Part shown: one piece after another, positions 24,938 to 33,457 of the stretch
Layout of the letters: each line of letters starts with the position of its first letter
How positions within the stretch are numbered: position 1 is the first letter of the stretch
Source: Allomuricauda sp. M10
Lineage (GTDB): Bacteria > Bacteroidota > Bacteroidia > Flavobacteriales > Flavobacteriaceae
DNA length: 64,000 bases
Reading direction: 5' to 3'
Assembly (NCBI RefSeq): GCF_020782875.1
Contig: NZ_JAJGBN010000006.1
Location: 1-64,000 of the forward strand
Notes under the pieces: generated by a model
Seen by the model: the letters and a program-made list of their open reading frames with translations, nothing else
Databases searched by the model: none
What the model was told of the DNA's origin: nothing
Position numbers and translations under genes: made by a program

Positions 24938-25690
24938 ATGACAAAGTTGAAATTTGCCTTTTTAGCCATTGGATTATCTATGGGTCTTTATGTTTCGGCC
25001 CAAGAGGTGGAGCCTACGAAACCAGAGGAAACCGAGTTTTATGAACCGGTACCACCAAAGGTGACCCCAGGTACCAATGGATCTGCACCGAGTGATGCCA
25101 TTGTACTTTTTGATGGTACATCGTTGGATAATTGGATCAGTACCAAAGATAGTACCGCTGCCAAATGGACCTTGAACAAAGATGGCAGCATGACCGTGAA
25201 CAACAGAACGGGAGACATTCAGACCAAACAGAATTTTGGTAGCATTCAGCTTCATATCGAATGGAGCTCACCAGCCGAAGTGCAAGGTAAGGGACAAAGT
25301 AGGGCCAATAGTGGCATCTTTATTTCCGGATTATATGAGGTTCAGGTGTTGGACAACAACAATAATGACACCTATGTAAACGGCCAAGTAGGATCCATTT
25401 ACAAGCAGCATACACCTTTGGCCATGGCTTCGGTACCAACAGGGGATTGGAATACCTATGACATCATTTACCATGCACCTGTTTTTGAAAAAGGGCAAAA
25501 AGTTAAGTCGGGAACGCTTACGGTAATTCAGAACGGTGTTTTAATCCAAGATCATGTTGAGATCAAGGGAACCACACCTTATATTGGTTGGCCTAAGAAT
25601 CCCGTTCATGGCAAAGGGCCATTGAAACTCCAAGACCATGGGGATAACAGTCGTGTAAGCTACAGAAATATTTGGGTAAGGGAACTGTAA
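24938..25690 (+). CDS. Second DUF1080 (3-keto-disaccharide hydrolase-like) protein
   Basis: A 250-residue exported DUF1080 protein. The signal peptide ends near VSAQ (about residue 21) and has no lipobox, unlike its neighbour. The domain starts with LFDGTSLDNW and ends with YRNIWVREL. It belongs to a different subgroup from the gene before it, with insertions around the middle (ANSGIFISGLYEVQVLD is the shared core). It is the last gene of the sugar cluster. Confidence 0.9.
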   Translation: MTKLKFAFLAIGLSMGLYVSAQEVEPTKPEETEFYEPVPPKVTPGTNGSAPSDAIVLFDGTSLDNWISTKDSTAAKWTLNKDGSMTVNNRTGDIQTKQNFGSIQLHIEWSSPAEVQGKGQSRANSGIFISGLYEVQVLDNNNNDTYVNGQVGSIYKQHTPLAMASVPTGDWNTYDIIYHAPVFEKGQKVKSGTLTVIQNGVLIQDHVEIKGTTPYIGWPKNPVHGKGPLKLQDHGDNSRVSYRNIWVREL

Positions 25691-25722
25691 TCGTTTCCCA
25701 AACCGCTTTAACAATACAAAAC

Positions 25723-25760
25723 CGCCAAAGGGCCAAAAGCAATTTTGGTTACCTTTGGCG
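25723..25760. terminator. Extended hairpin before yicC
   Basis: A two-part hairpin pairs CGCCAAAGG (25723-25731) with CCTTTGGCG (25752-25760) and CCAAAA (25733-25738) with TTTTGG (25743-25748) around a GCAA loop. It may terminate the DUF1080 transcript, though no long T run follows. Its right arm overlaps the -7 element of yicC, so it could also affect that promoter. Confidence 0.5.
25750..25757 (+). promoter_or_regulatory. -7 element for the yicC-gmk-nadD operon
   Basis: TACCTTTG matches TAnnTTTG and lies 19 bases before the ATG at 25777. It is identical to the element upstream of the DUF3109 gene. No -33 box is seen. Confidence 0.4.
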
Positions 25761-25776
25761 AAATTTATTTTGAACT

Positions 25777-26634
25777 ATGATTCAATCCATGACCGGCTTT
25801 GGGAAGCACGTGATACAGCTTCCTTCCAAAAAAATAACCATTGAGCTTAAATCGCTCAACAGTAAAAGTTTGGACATCAACGCAAGAATTCCACAATCGT
25901 ATCGTGAAAAGGAATTGGAATTGCGCAAGATGATCGCCGATACCCTGGAACGTGGCAAGATCGATCTAGGACTTTATGTGGAAATCACAGGAGAAGAGAC
26001 AACCGCTGAGGTAAACCAAGGAGTGGTCAAAAAATACATGGAGCAGTTAAGGAACATTGCCAATGGCGATGACATTAAACTTCTTGAACTGGCCCTTCGA
26101 ATGCCCGATACCTTAAAAACCGACAAAGACGACATCAACGAAACTGAGTATGAGGCCATTCTTAAAGCGATGAAAGAGGCCCTTTCCGAAATCGTGAATT
26201 TTAGGAACGAAGAGGGAAAGGTGTTGGAACAGGATTTTGTGGACAGGATCGGGACCTTGAATGCCTTGTTGGAAAAAGTGAATGCCATGGACCCAGAGCG
26301 ATTGGGAACGGTACGCGAGCGTTTGGAGCGTGCTGTGGCCGACCTTCAAATTGAATTGGACGATAATCGGTTTGAGCAGGAACTGATCTATTATCTAGAA
26401 AAATACGATATCACTGAAGAGAAGGTACGTTTGGCCAATCACCTGAACTACTTTCAGACCACCCTTGAATCCAACGATTCCAATGGAAAAAAGTTGGGCT
26501 TCATCGCCCAGGAAATGGGAAGGGAAATCAATACCATCGGTTCCAAGGCCAATTATGCCCCCATGCAACAATTGGTGGTGCAAATGAAGGATGAATTGGA
26601 AAAGATCAAGGAACAAATGCTCAATGTGCTATGA
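25777..26634 (+). CDS. YicC/YloC family endoribonuclease
   Basis: A 285-residue protein of the YicC family, near the usual length. The N-terminal MTGFGK motif and the C-terminal EMGREINTIGSKA motif are both diagnostic. E. coli YicC is an RNA endonuclease. Its stop overlaps the guanylate kinase start by four bases (ATGA), an order (yicC-gmk) that is conserved widely in bacteria. Confidence 0.94.
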   Translation: MIQSMTGFGKHVIQLPSKKITIELKSLNSKSLDINARIPQSYREKELELRKMIADTLERGKIDLGLYVEITGEETTAEVNQGVVKKYMEQLRNIANGDDIKLLELALRMPDTLKTDKDDINETEYEAILKAMKEALSEIVNFRNEEGKVLEQDFVDRIGTLNALLEKVNAMDPERLGTVRERLERAVADLQIELDDNRFEQELIYYLEKYDITEEKVRLANHLNYFQTTLESNDSNGKKLGFIAQEMGREINTIGSKANYAPMQQLVVQMKDELEKIKEQMLNVL

Positions 26635-27230
26635 CGGAAGGTGGAAAACTCATCATATTCTCGGCACCGTCCGGTAGTGGCAAGACCACCATTGTGCAGC
26701 ACTTGTTGAACCAACCGGAGCTTAATTTGGCCTTTTCCGTTTCTGCCACTTCAAGACCGCGAAGGGGCAAGGAAAAACACGGGGTCAACTATTACTTTAT
26801 GTCTGTTTCCGAATTTAAGCGACACATTAAGAATGAGGATTTTTTGGAGTGGGAAGAAGTGTACCGCGACAATTTTTACGGAACCTTGAAGAGTGAGGTG
26901 GAACGCCTTTGGGCCGAAGGCAAGAATGTAATCTTTGATATTGATGTGGTAGGTGGACTTCGGATCAAGAAAAAATTCCCTGACAAGACATTGGCCGTTT
27001 TTGTGAAACCACCCAGTGTGGACGAACTCAAGATCCGTTTGAAGAAACGCAGCACCGAAAGTGAGGACAAGATCAATATGAGAATTGCCAAGGCTTCTGT
27101 GGAATTGGCCACGGCACCGCAATTTGATAAGATCATCAAGAATTATGATCTGGAAGTTGCCCTTGATGAGGCACATCGATTGGTTGCCGAATATGTGGGA
27201 GCCAAATTGCCGGATACAAAAGAGGAGTAA
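26631..27230 (+). CDS. gmk: Guanylate kinase
   Basis: Converts GMP to GDP using ATP, 199 residues. The P-loop is SGSGKTT (about 14-20), followed by the GMP-binding segments SATSRPRRGKEKHGVNYYF and YGTLKSEV. It is coupled to yicC upstream and followed after 3 bases by nadD, forming a three-gene operon. Confidence 0.96.
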   Translation: MTEGGKLIIFSAPSGSGKTTIVQHLLNQPELNLAFSVSATSRPRRGKEKHGVNYYFMSVSEFKRHIKNEDFLEWEEVYRDNFYGTLKSEVERLWAEGKNVIFDIDVVGGLRIKKKFPDKTLAVFVKPPSVDELKIRLKKRSTESEDKINMRIAKASVELATAPQFDKIIKNYDLEVALDEAHRLVAEYVGAKLPDTKEE

Positions 27231-27233
27231 AGT

Positions 27234-27818
27234 ATGAAAAAGGTAGGGCTCTTTTTCGGGACCTTCAACCCTATACATATTGGTCATTTGGTCATTGCGA
27301 ACCATTTGGTGGAGTTTTCCAATCTGGATGAGGTTTGGTTCGTCATTACACCACAAAGCCCCTTTAAGACCAAACAATCGCTTCTAGATGACCACCACCG
27401 CTACCAAATGGTCTACGAAGCGGTACAGGACTATCCAAAACTTAAACCAAGTACTATAGAGTTCGATTTGCCCAAACCCAATTATACAGTGGATACCTTG
27501 GTGCATTTGGAGGAGAAATATGGGAAGGACCATCAATTTTCATTGATCATGGGGGAGGACAACTTGAAGAGTTTCCATAAATGGAAAAACTACGAGGCTA
27601 TTTTAGAGTTACATGACATTTATGTGTATCCCAGGGTTTCCCAGGGTGAAGTTGAGCATGAATTCAAAGGCAACCCAAAAATAATTAAAGTGGATGCGCC
27701 TATCATGGAAATATCTTCTACTTTTATCCGGAACGCCCACCATGAAGGGAAAAATGTCCGTCCACTACTGCCTGATGCTGTTTGGAAATATATGGATGAG
27801 ATGAATTTTTATCGATAG
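27234..27818 (+). CDS. nadD: Nicotinate-nucleotide adenylyltransferase
   Basis: Makes deamido-NAD from nicotinate mononucleotide and ATP, 194 residues. The nucleotidyltransferase motif GTFNPIHIGH is at residues 9-18 and the second signature ISSTFIR is near the C-terminus. It is the last gene of the yicC-gmk-nadD operon and is convergent with the GH130-like gene three bases away. Confidence 0.95.
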   Translation: MKKVGLFFGTFNPIHIGHLVIANHLVEFSNLDEVWFVITPQSPFKTKQSLLDDHHRYQMVYEAVQDYPKLKPSTIEFDLPKPNYTVDTLVHLEEKYGKDHQFSLIMGEDNLKSFHKWKNYEAILELHDIYVYPRVSQGEVEHEFKGNPKIIKVDAPIMEISSTFIRNAHHEGKNVRPLLPDAVWKYMDEMNFYR

Positions 27819-27821
27819 GAA

Positions 27822-28925
27822 TTATTCCATTTTTGCCGAAACCACCCCAACCATACTGTCCGCGGTACCATAATACAAAAACCAAGTACCCTTATAGAAC
27901 ACAAATCCCTCCAAAAAGGTGGTACCATCTACATACTGGCCAGATTTTTCAAAAGGTAGTTCTGGTTTGATGAAGGGTTCATCCGTGCGATCGAGCATCT
28001 TCCAAGGTTCGTTGGCATCAAAAAGGGCCTGTCCACCTGTATAAACCCTGTTGCCCAAATCTTTCACACCAACATTCTGTGAGTTACCTGCGTTGTAAAG
28101 CACCACAATACCCTTATCCGTTACAATTGGTGGTGGACCAGCTTCCACTAACCACGAATCAAAATAACCCGGCCTAGGGCTTAAAACGGGAGCAAGTTTG
28201 TCCTCGTGGGTTTCCAAAGGCTCCCAATGGATCAAGTCTGTAGAACTGGCGAGCCAAATATGGGGTACGCCATAATACATCCAATATTTCCCCTGAATTT
28301 TGGCGGCCACCAATTTTCCATTCTTGAGTTCGGTTACGATTGCACCGGATTTAGTTTCAAGATCCAAGTACAGTCCATTCCGGTGATCTTGAAATACCGG
28401 ACCATGTTTTTCCCAATGGATAAGGTCTTTGGAAGTGGCCACAGCCAATTTGGGAACTTCGCGGTTCCACTGGGTATACGTTAATACATAAAGCCCATCT
28501 TCGGTCTGAACGATCCTAGGATCTTCGGTGCCACCGGGCCACTCATTTTGTTTTTGCCCATCTTCATTTGGATAATATACCGGCGAGGATCTCTTGGAAA
28601 ATTGGAAACCGTCACTAGAAGCTGCCATTCCGATTCGGGATCGGTGACCGCCAATTTCCTTTTCACCCAATTTTTCCTCTGCCCTGTACAACACCACAAT
28701 AGAGTCATTTTTTACGATGGCCGCTGGGTTAAAGGTTGCCATGGATTCCCAATGCGCAGTGGTTTGGGTAATAGGATCTGTGAAAACAGAGGTTTCATCT
28801 TTCTGGAGTACGGGTTGTGCATCTGCAGGGCGGACAAATGGACCCAACATCCAACTTTTTTCCAAAGACTGGGCAAATAGGGAACATGAAGCCAAACAGC
28901 AGGAGAATAAAAAGGCGTATTTCAT
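27822..28925 (-). CDS. Exported GH130-like glycosidase
   Basis: Five-bladed beta-propeller glycosidase, 367 residues. Family traits include FNPAAI, the repeated A-S-DG/DL-W pattern of propeller blades and the GTEDPRIV motif with the likely catalytic acid. A signal peptide ends near residue 19 (LFAQ); an LASC at 11-14 could be read as a lipobox but the hydrophobic part would be short. Cytoplasmic GH130 enzymes are usually mannoside phosphorylases, while exported ones tend to be hydrolases, so a periplasmic beta-mannosidase-type role is possible. Its start shares one base with the stop of the DUF6503 gene. Confidence 0.8.
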   Translation of the reverse strand: MKYAFLFSCCLASCSLFAQSLEKSWMLGPFVRPADAQPVLQKDETSVFTDPITQTTAHWESMATFNPAAIVKNDSIVVLYRAEEKLGEKEIGGHRSRIGMAASSDGFQFSKRSSPVYYPNEDGQKQNEWPGGTEDPRIVQTEDGLYVLTYTQWNREVPKLAVATSKDLIHWEKHGPVFQDHRNGLYLDLETKSGAIVTELKNGKLVAAKIQGKYWMYYGVPHIWLASSTDLIHWEPLETHEDKLAPVLSPRPGYFDSWLVEAGPPPIVTDKGIVVLYNAGNSQNVGVKDLGNRVYTGGQALFDANEPWKMLDRTDEPFIKPELPFEKSGQYVDGTTFLEGFVFYKGTWFLYYGTADSMVGVVSAKME

Positions 28926-29644
28926 TATTTACTGGATTTTTCAAGGGTGTCCGTTCCCAAATATTTGTTGTCTTTGTTCACGTACCAAGCTCTGGTCTTA
29001 GGCATTTTGATGCCGTTAATGTCTTCCAAACCTTCCAACAAGATATATTCCCCATCATTTTTGGCCTCATCGTGGTAAAACTGATAGACTTCCAATGCGT
29101 AACTTTTCGGGTCGAAATAAAAATACCAATCATCGGTACCTACCTCTGCATCATAGGTAACTTTAAGGACCAAATATTCCTTTCCCTTAAAAGTTTTTTT
29201 CTGGACTTTGGGATCCAAAAGAGTGCCAGGATCTTTTAATTTCATGGGAAGCCCATATAGATAGGTGTAGTAATTTTTCATGAAATCGCCCCGTTTGCAA
29301 TCCAACCGAAATTTTTCGGCATCCGCTTTGGAAATGTTTTCACTTCCGTTCAAGGTGATGGTACAGTTTTCCCCGTTTAGGTTGTAGGTATAGGTGTCGC
29401 CACCTTGTTCTACTTTTAGGTTGAAGGAATTATGGGGGAAATCCACCTTGATGGTGCTGGTACGGGTGGGTTTTTCAGGCGTGGTCATCACCACAGTAAA
29501 AATAGTATTCAAGCTGCGCCAGTTTCCATTGGGATCATGAAAGGCAATGGCCTTGCCGAGTACTTGATCCGCAGTTTGTTGTGCCTTCATTCCGTTTATG
29601 GGCAACAAGGATGTCGCCAAAAGGGCAAGGTAAAATCTTTTCAT
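28925..29644 (-). CDS. DUF6503 family exported protein
   Basis: A 239-residue protein with an N-terminal signal peptide (to about MKAQ, residue 21). The rest is a beta-rich domain resembling the lipoprotein-carrier LolA/LppX fold, with the Bacteroidota-specific features of DUF6503 (AIAFHDPNGNWRSL, YLYGLPMKLKDPG). Function unknown; binding of a lipid-like ligand is a guess from the fold. It is coupled to the GH130-like gene by a TAATG overlap. Confidence 0.82.
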   Translation of the reverse strand: MKRFYLALLATSLLPINGMKAQQTADQVLGKAIAFHDPNGNWRSLNTIFTVVMTTPEKPTRTSTIKVDFPHNSFNLKVEQGGDTYTYNLNGENCTITLNGSENISKADAEKFRLDCKRGDFMKNYYTYLYGLPMKLKDPGTLLDPKVQKKTFKGKEYLVLKVTYDAEVGTDDWYFYFDPKSYALEVYQFYHDEAKNDGEYILLEGLEDINGIKMPKTRAWYVNKDNKYLGTDTLEKSSK

Positions 29645-29676
29645 ATCAAAAGTAATCTGATAGGAAAGATACCACT

Positions 29677-31950
29677 TTATTTCTTCTCGATCTTGGCCGG
29701 GGTAACGGTGCTGTCATGCTCCGCATAATACAGTTCCAAAAGGTCCATCATGGCGGTGATCAAGTCCTTACTTTCCATTAAAATGGAAAAATAAAGCGTA
29801 GTGTTCTTGGGGCTTGATTCTTCGGTCCTGGTGCGGGATACCTGACGATCTATCTTTTGGGAGACCATATCGTAAAGATCCTGTTTGGTGCTCAGAATGG
29901 CTCCGATTTGCTGGAAGGAACGTTCTTCAAAGGCCTTTTGGGTCTTGTCGAATATCTCCTCAAGCTTTTGATCGATTTCCTTTAGCTCCTTGATCTGGTT
30001 GTATTTGAGCTTTTTGTGATTGTTATGAACATGGTTAAAGCTCACTTTCCCAATGTATTCCAAAGATTGGGACATATCATTCAAATGCCCCATGGCATTG
30101 ATATAGAAGTTACTAGCTCCCACGTGGGCCTCATCCAAATTTTTGATGAAATAAAACGTGTGGTTTCTCAGGTCATCAATTTCTTCGGAAAGTTTGTTGC
30201 TCTGCTTTTTGTTTTTCTTCAAGAAATCGAGGTCATGTTTGGCCAACCCGTTGATGGAATTGGTGTAGATTCGATTGCTTCGTTTTACCACATTGGCAAT
30301 ATTGGCGGCACTTTCTTCAATCACCCCTTGAATGGAACTACTTTCGGCACGTCTCAGACTGTCTTCGGCCTTGATTTCTTTCGATTTTTTGTTGTGCGAT
30401 AAATAGTTGCGGAGCAAAATGGCAGCAGCGGCAACCAACATAATGGCCAAGGCAATGAATTTGCCGATGAACAGAATATACGCAATGATAGCAGAAGCAA
30501 TAAAGGCACTCAATGCGGTAAAGAACCATCCACCGATTACGTTCAACACCCCGGCAACGCGGTATACGGCACTTTCGGCACCCCAAGCTCTATCGGCCAA
30601 GGAGGAACCCATCGCCACCATAAAGGTTACATAGGTGGTGGACAAGGGCAATTTCATGGACGTGGCCATGGAAATAAGGATACTGGCCACCATTAAGTTT
30701 ACGGAAGCACGCACCAAGTCGAATGCGGGCATATCTTGCACCTTGCTCTTGGGTACGAAGGTATAAGGAATCACAAATTGCTTGTCTATTCTACTTTGCA
30801 ATGCCGGAGGGATAACTTTTGAAAGGGTTTCAAAGGCCGCAATGCTCAATTTTACGATTTGACGGGACAGGTAATTCGGTTGGAACCTTTCATCCCCTTC
30901 GTCCTGTCTGGCAAGGTCTACACTGGTTTTTACAACTCCTTTGGCCTTGGATGAAAACCAAAGGGTCAAGATCATCACAGCACCCGAAATCAACAACAAT
31001 AAAGTTGGGGTGCGTACGGCAGCAGAAAGCCCGCTCATATTAAAATCGGCAGGTGCAATTCCGGATGCTTGCCAATCTTGGTACGACTGCAGCGCGGCAA
31101 TGGGCACTCCTATAAAGTTCACCAGGTCGTTTCCTGCAAAGGCCATGGCCAAGGCAAAAGTTCCAAAAGCGATGACCAATTTATAGATGTTCAATCGTGC
31201 CATGGTGGCCAAGAGGTACGATACCACGGTCCATAATACAAGGTTCCCCAAAAGAAAAAGTTCCGGTTGATTGGCTACAAAGTCGGAGAAGGAACCTTCC
31301 AACAAGGCAGCACTTTTAAGACCTTTCACCAAAATGAAATATATAATCGCGGTAATGGCCAAACCACCAAAAATGGATTCGATCCATTTCGATTTTGATT
31401 TAAAATCAAAAGAAACCCAAACCCTGGAGACAAACTGTACCAAGGCCCCGACCGTAAATGCAATGAAGACGGAGAGCAGGATTCCAAAAATGATTTCGGC
31501 GGCTTTGTCCGTATTGATATAGGTAATCAAATCGGAGAAACCTCCTCCTGCTTCGGCAATCTTATAAAGGGAAATGGCAACTGATGCACCCAACAATTCA
31601 AAAACGATGGAAACGGTTGTTGAAGTCGGCATTCCCAAGGTGTTGAAGAAATCCAACAACAGGATATCCGTGATCATGACCGCCATAAAGATGAACATGA
31701 TCTCTTCAAAAACAAACTCCCCGGGATTAAAGATTCCCTTTCTGGCAACCTCCATCATTCCACTGGATGAAACGGCACCGAATGCTATACCGACACTGGC
31801 TACGATCATTACCGTCTTGAAAGACAATGCTTTAGAGCCAATGGCGGAATTTAAGAAGTTAACGGCATCGTTGCTTACGCCGACCACCAAATCGGTTATT
31901 GCCAAAATGCCAAGTGCAACAACCATGAAAATGTAGATATTCTCCCCCAT
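29677..31950 (-). CDS. Inorganic phosphate transporter with PhoU-like tail
   Basis: PiT family (PHO4) phosphate:cation symporter, 757 residues. The repeated PHO4 halves are marked by GVSNDAVNFLNSAIGSKA near the N-terminus and MKLPLSTTYVTFMVAMGSSLADRAWG around 430-460, separated by a long central part. The last 230 or so residues form a soluble helical PhoU-like domain, elsewhere encoded as a separate DUF47/PhoU protein. The fusion is common in Bacteroidota. A 148-base gap separates its start from the divergent dgt gene. Confidence 0.92.
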   Translation of the reverse strand: MGENIYIFMVVALGILAITDLVVGVSNDAVNFLNSAIGSKALSFKTVMIVASVGIAFGAVSSSGMMEVARKGIFNPGEFVFEEIMFIFMAVMITDILLLDFFNTLGMPTSTTVSIVFELLGASVAISLYKIAEAGGGFSDLITYINTDKAAEIIFGILLSVFIAFTVGALVQFVSRVWVSFDFKSKSKWIESIFGGLAITAIIYFILVKGLKSAALLEGSFSDFVANQPELFLLGNLVLWTVVSYLLATMARLNIYKLVIAFGTFALAMAFAGNDLVNFIGVPIAALQSYQDWQASGIAPADFNMSGLSAAVRTPTLLLLISGAVMILTLWFSSKAKGVVKTSVDLARQDEGDERFQPNYLSRQIVKLSIAAFETLSKVIPPALQSRIDKQFVIPYTFVPKSKVQDMPAFDLVRASVNLMVASILISMATSMKLPLSTTYVTFMVAMGSSLADRAWGAESAVYRVAGVLNVIGGWFFTALSAFIASAIIAYILFIGKFIALAIMLVAAAAILLRNYLSHNKKSKEIKAEDSLRRAESSSIQGVIEESAANIANVVKRSNRIYTNSINGLAKHDLDFLKKNKKQSNKLSEEIDDLRNHTFYFIKNLDEAHVGASNFYINAMGHLNDMSQSLEYIGKVSFNHVHNNHKKLKYNQIKELKEIDQKLEEIFDKTQKAFEERSFQQIGAILSTKQDLYDMVSQKIDRQVSRTRTEESSPKNTTLYFSILMESKDLITAMMDLLELYYAEHDSTVTPAKIEKK

Positions 31951-32098
31951 TCTTTCAGAAATATGACAAAAATGCCACTATAAATCCGCAATAAGGTTAA
32001 CAAAAGGTTACCAAATACTGCCTTAAAAGTATCAATATTTTCCGTGCGGAAAGCACAGGTTATCGATTTGATATATCTTCGCCATAAATGCATACAAC

Positions 32099-33457
32099 AT
32101 GAACTGGGAACAGTTACTTTCTTTAAGACGTCACGGAGATACAGCAAAGCGATTGCGAAAAGAACAGAACGAGACCCGATTGGGCTTTGAGGTGGATTAT
32201 GACCGAATCATCTTCTCATCGGCATTCCGCAGTTTACAGGATAAGACCCAAGTGGTGCCCATGCCCATCAGTGTTGGTTCCAACAAAGATTTTGTGCACA
32301 CCCGTCTTACCCACAGTTTGGAAGTTTCAGTAGTGGGCAGAAGTTTGGGAAGGATCGCCGGGCAACAAATATTGACCAAATACCCGTCATTGGCAGCCAT
32401 GGATGGTTACCATTTTAATGATTTTGGAGCCATTGTGGCAGCAGCTGCCTTGGCGCACGATATTGGTAACCCACCCTTTGGGCACAGTGGGGAGAAAGCC
32501 ATCGGCAACTATTTTAAGAATGGTGCCGGGTCCAAATATGAAGCAGAACTTTTAGCAGAAGAATACCAAGATCTAATCGATTTTGAAGGGAATGCCAACG
32601 GTTTCAAATTACTCACGGAATCCAGAAGTGGGGTTCCCGGTGGCCTTCGATTGAGCTATGCCACTTTGGGAGCGTTTATGAAATATCCCAAGGCATCTTT
32701 GCCCAAAAAGCCATCCAAACATATTGCCGATAAGAAGTTCGGTTACTTTCAATCCGAAAAGGAGTTTTTTATGGAAGTGGCCAATGAGATTGGATTATTG
32801 CCCAATCCCCATAACCCCAATACTGGATTTTTTAGGCATCCCTTGACCTATTTGGTTGAGGCCGCAGATGACATTTGTTATACCATCATCGATTTTGAGG
32901 ACGGAATCAATTTGGGGCTTGTACCCGAAGAATATGCGATGGAGTATTTGATCAATTTGGTAAAGGCCAACATCAACACCAAAAAGTACAACGCCATGAC
33001 CAACTCCAGTGATCGGTTGAGTTATTTGAGGGCTTTGGCCATCAATACGCTGATCCAGGATGCCGTTGAGGTTTTTGTTCAGAATGAGGACAAGATCTTG
33101 AAGGGGGAGTTCGATTCCGCTTTGTTGGACAAAGGCAAGTATGAGGCCCAGGTTAAAGATATCATTGCCTTGAGTGTGGACAAGATCTATCAATCCAACG
33201 AGGTGGTGGACAAGGAACTGGCGGGGTATCGCATCATTTCCGATCTTTTGGATATGTATACTTCGGCCTTAATCAATACCAAACAGGGAAATGCTACCAA
33301 TTATGACCGGTTATTGATCAAAAGTCTTCCTGAAATGTACCGCAATACCGAAACATCGGTCTATAAAATTTTGTTGGACACCAGTTGTTTTGTGGCAAGT
33401 CTTTCGGACAGTGCCGCGGTACACATCCACGATAAACTTACCGGGAGAAAGGTTTAA
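32099..33457 (+). CDS. dgt: Deoxyguanosinetriphosphate triphosphohydrolase
   Basis: HD-domain dNTP triphosphohydrolase, 452 residues, splitting dGTP into deoxyguanosine and triphosphate. The metal ligands are visible as H72 (RLTHSLEV), H120-D121 (LAHDIGNPPFGH) and downstream acidic residues. The family lowers dNTP pools and in some bacteria restricts phage. The last four bases (TTAA) are shared with the stop of the convergent DUF3078 gene. Confidence 0.93.
   Translation: MNWEQLLSLRRHGDTAKRLRKEQNETRLGFEVDYDRIIFSSAFRSLQDKTQVVPMPISVGSNKDFVHTRLTHSLEVSVVGRSLGRIAGQQILTKYPSLAAMDGYHFNDFGAIVAAAALAHDIGNPPFGHSGEKAIGNYFKNGAGSKYEAELLAEEYQDLIDFEGNANGFKLLTESRSGVPGGLRLSYATLGAFMKYPKASLPKKPSKHIADKKFGYFQSEKEFFMEVANEIGLLPNPHNPNTGFFRHPLTYLVEAADDICYTIIDFEDGINLGLVPEEYAMEYLINLVKANINTKKYNAMTNSSDRLSYLRALAINTLIQDAVEVFVQNEDKILKGEFDSALLDKGKYEAQVKDIIALSVDKIYQSNEVVDKELAGYRIISDLLDMYTSALINTKQGNATNYDRLLIKSLPEMYRNTETSVYKILLDTSCFVASLSDSAAVHIHDKLTGRKV

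Noticed and set aside
26751..27377. A 208-codon open frame on the minus strand
   Set aside because: It is antisense to gmk and nadD, which carry their full catalytic motifs.
29647..29654. A TAnnTTTG match (minus strand) just before the DUF6503 ATG, and another at 49833-49840 before the polyprenyl synthase ATG
   Set aside because: Both lie within 2-6 bases of the start codon, so transcription would begin at or inside the gene. In AT-rich DNA such matches arise by chance.
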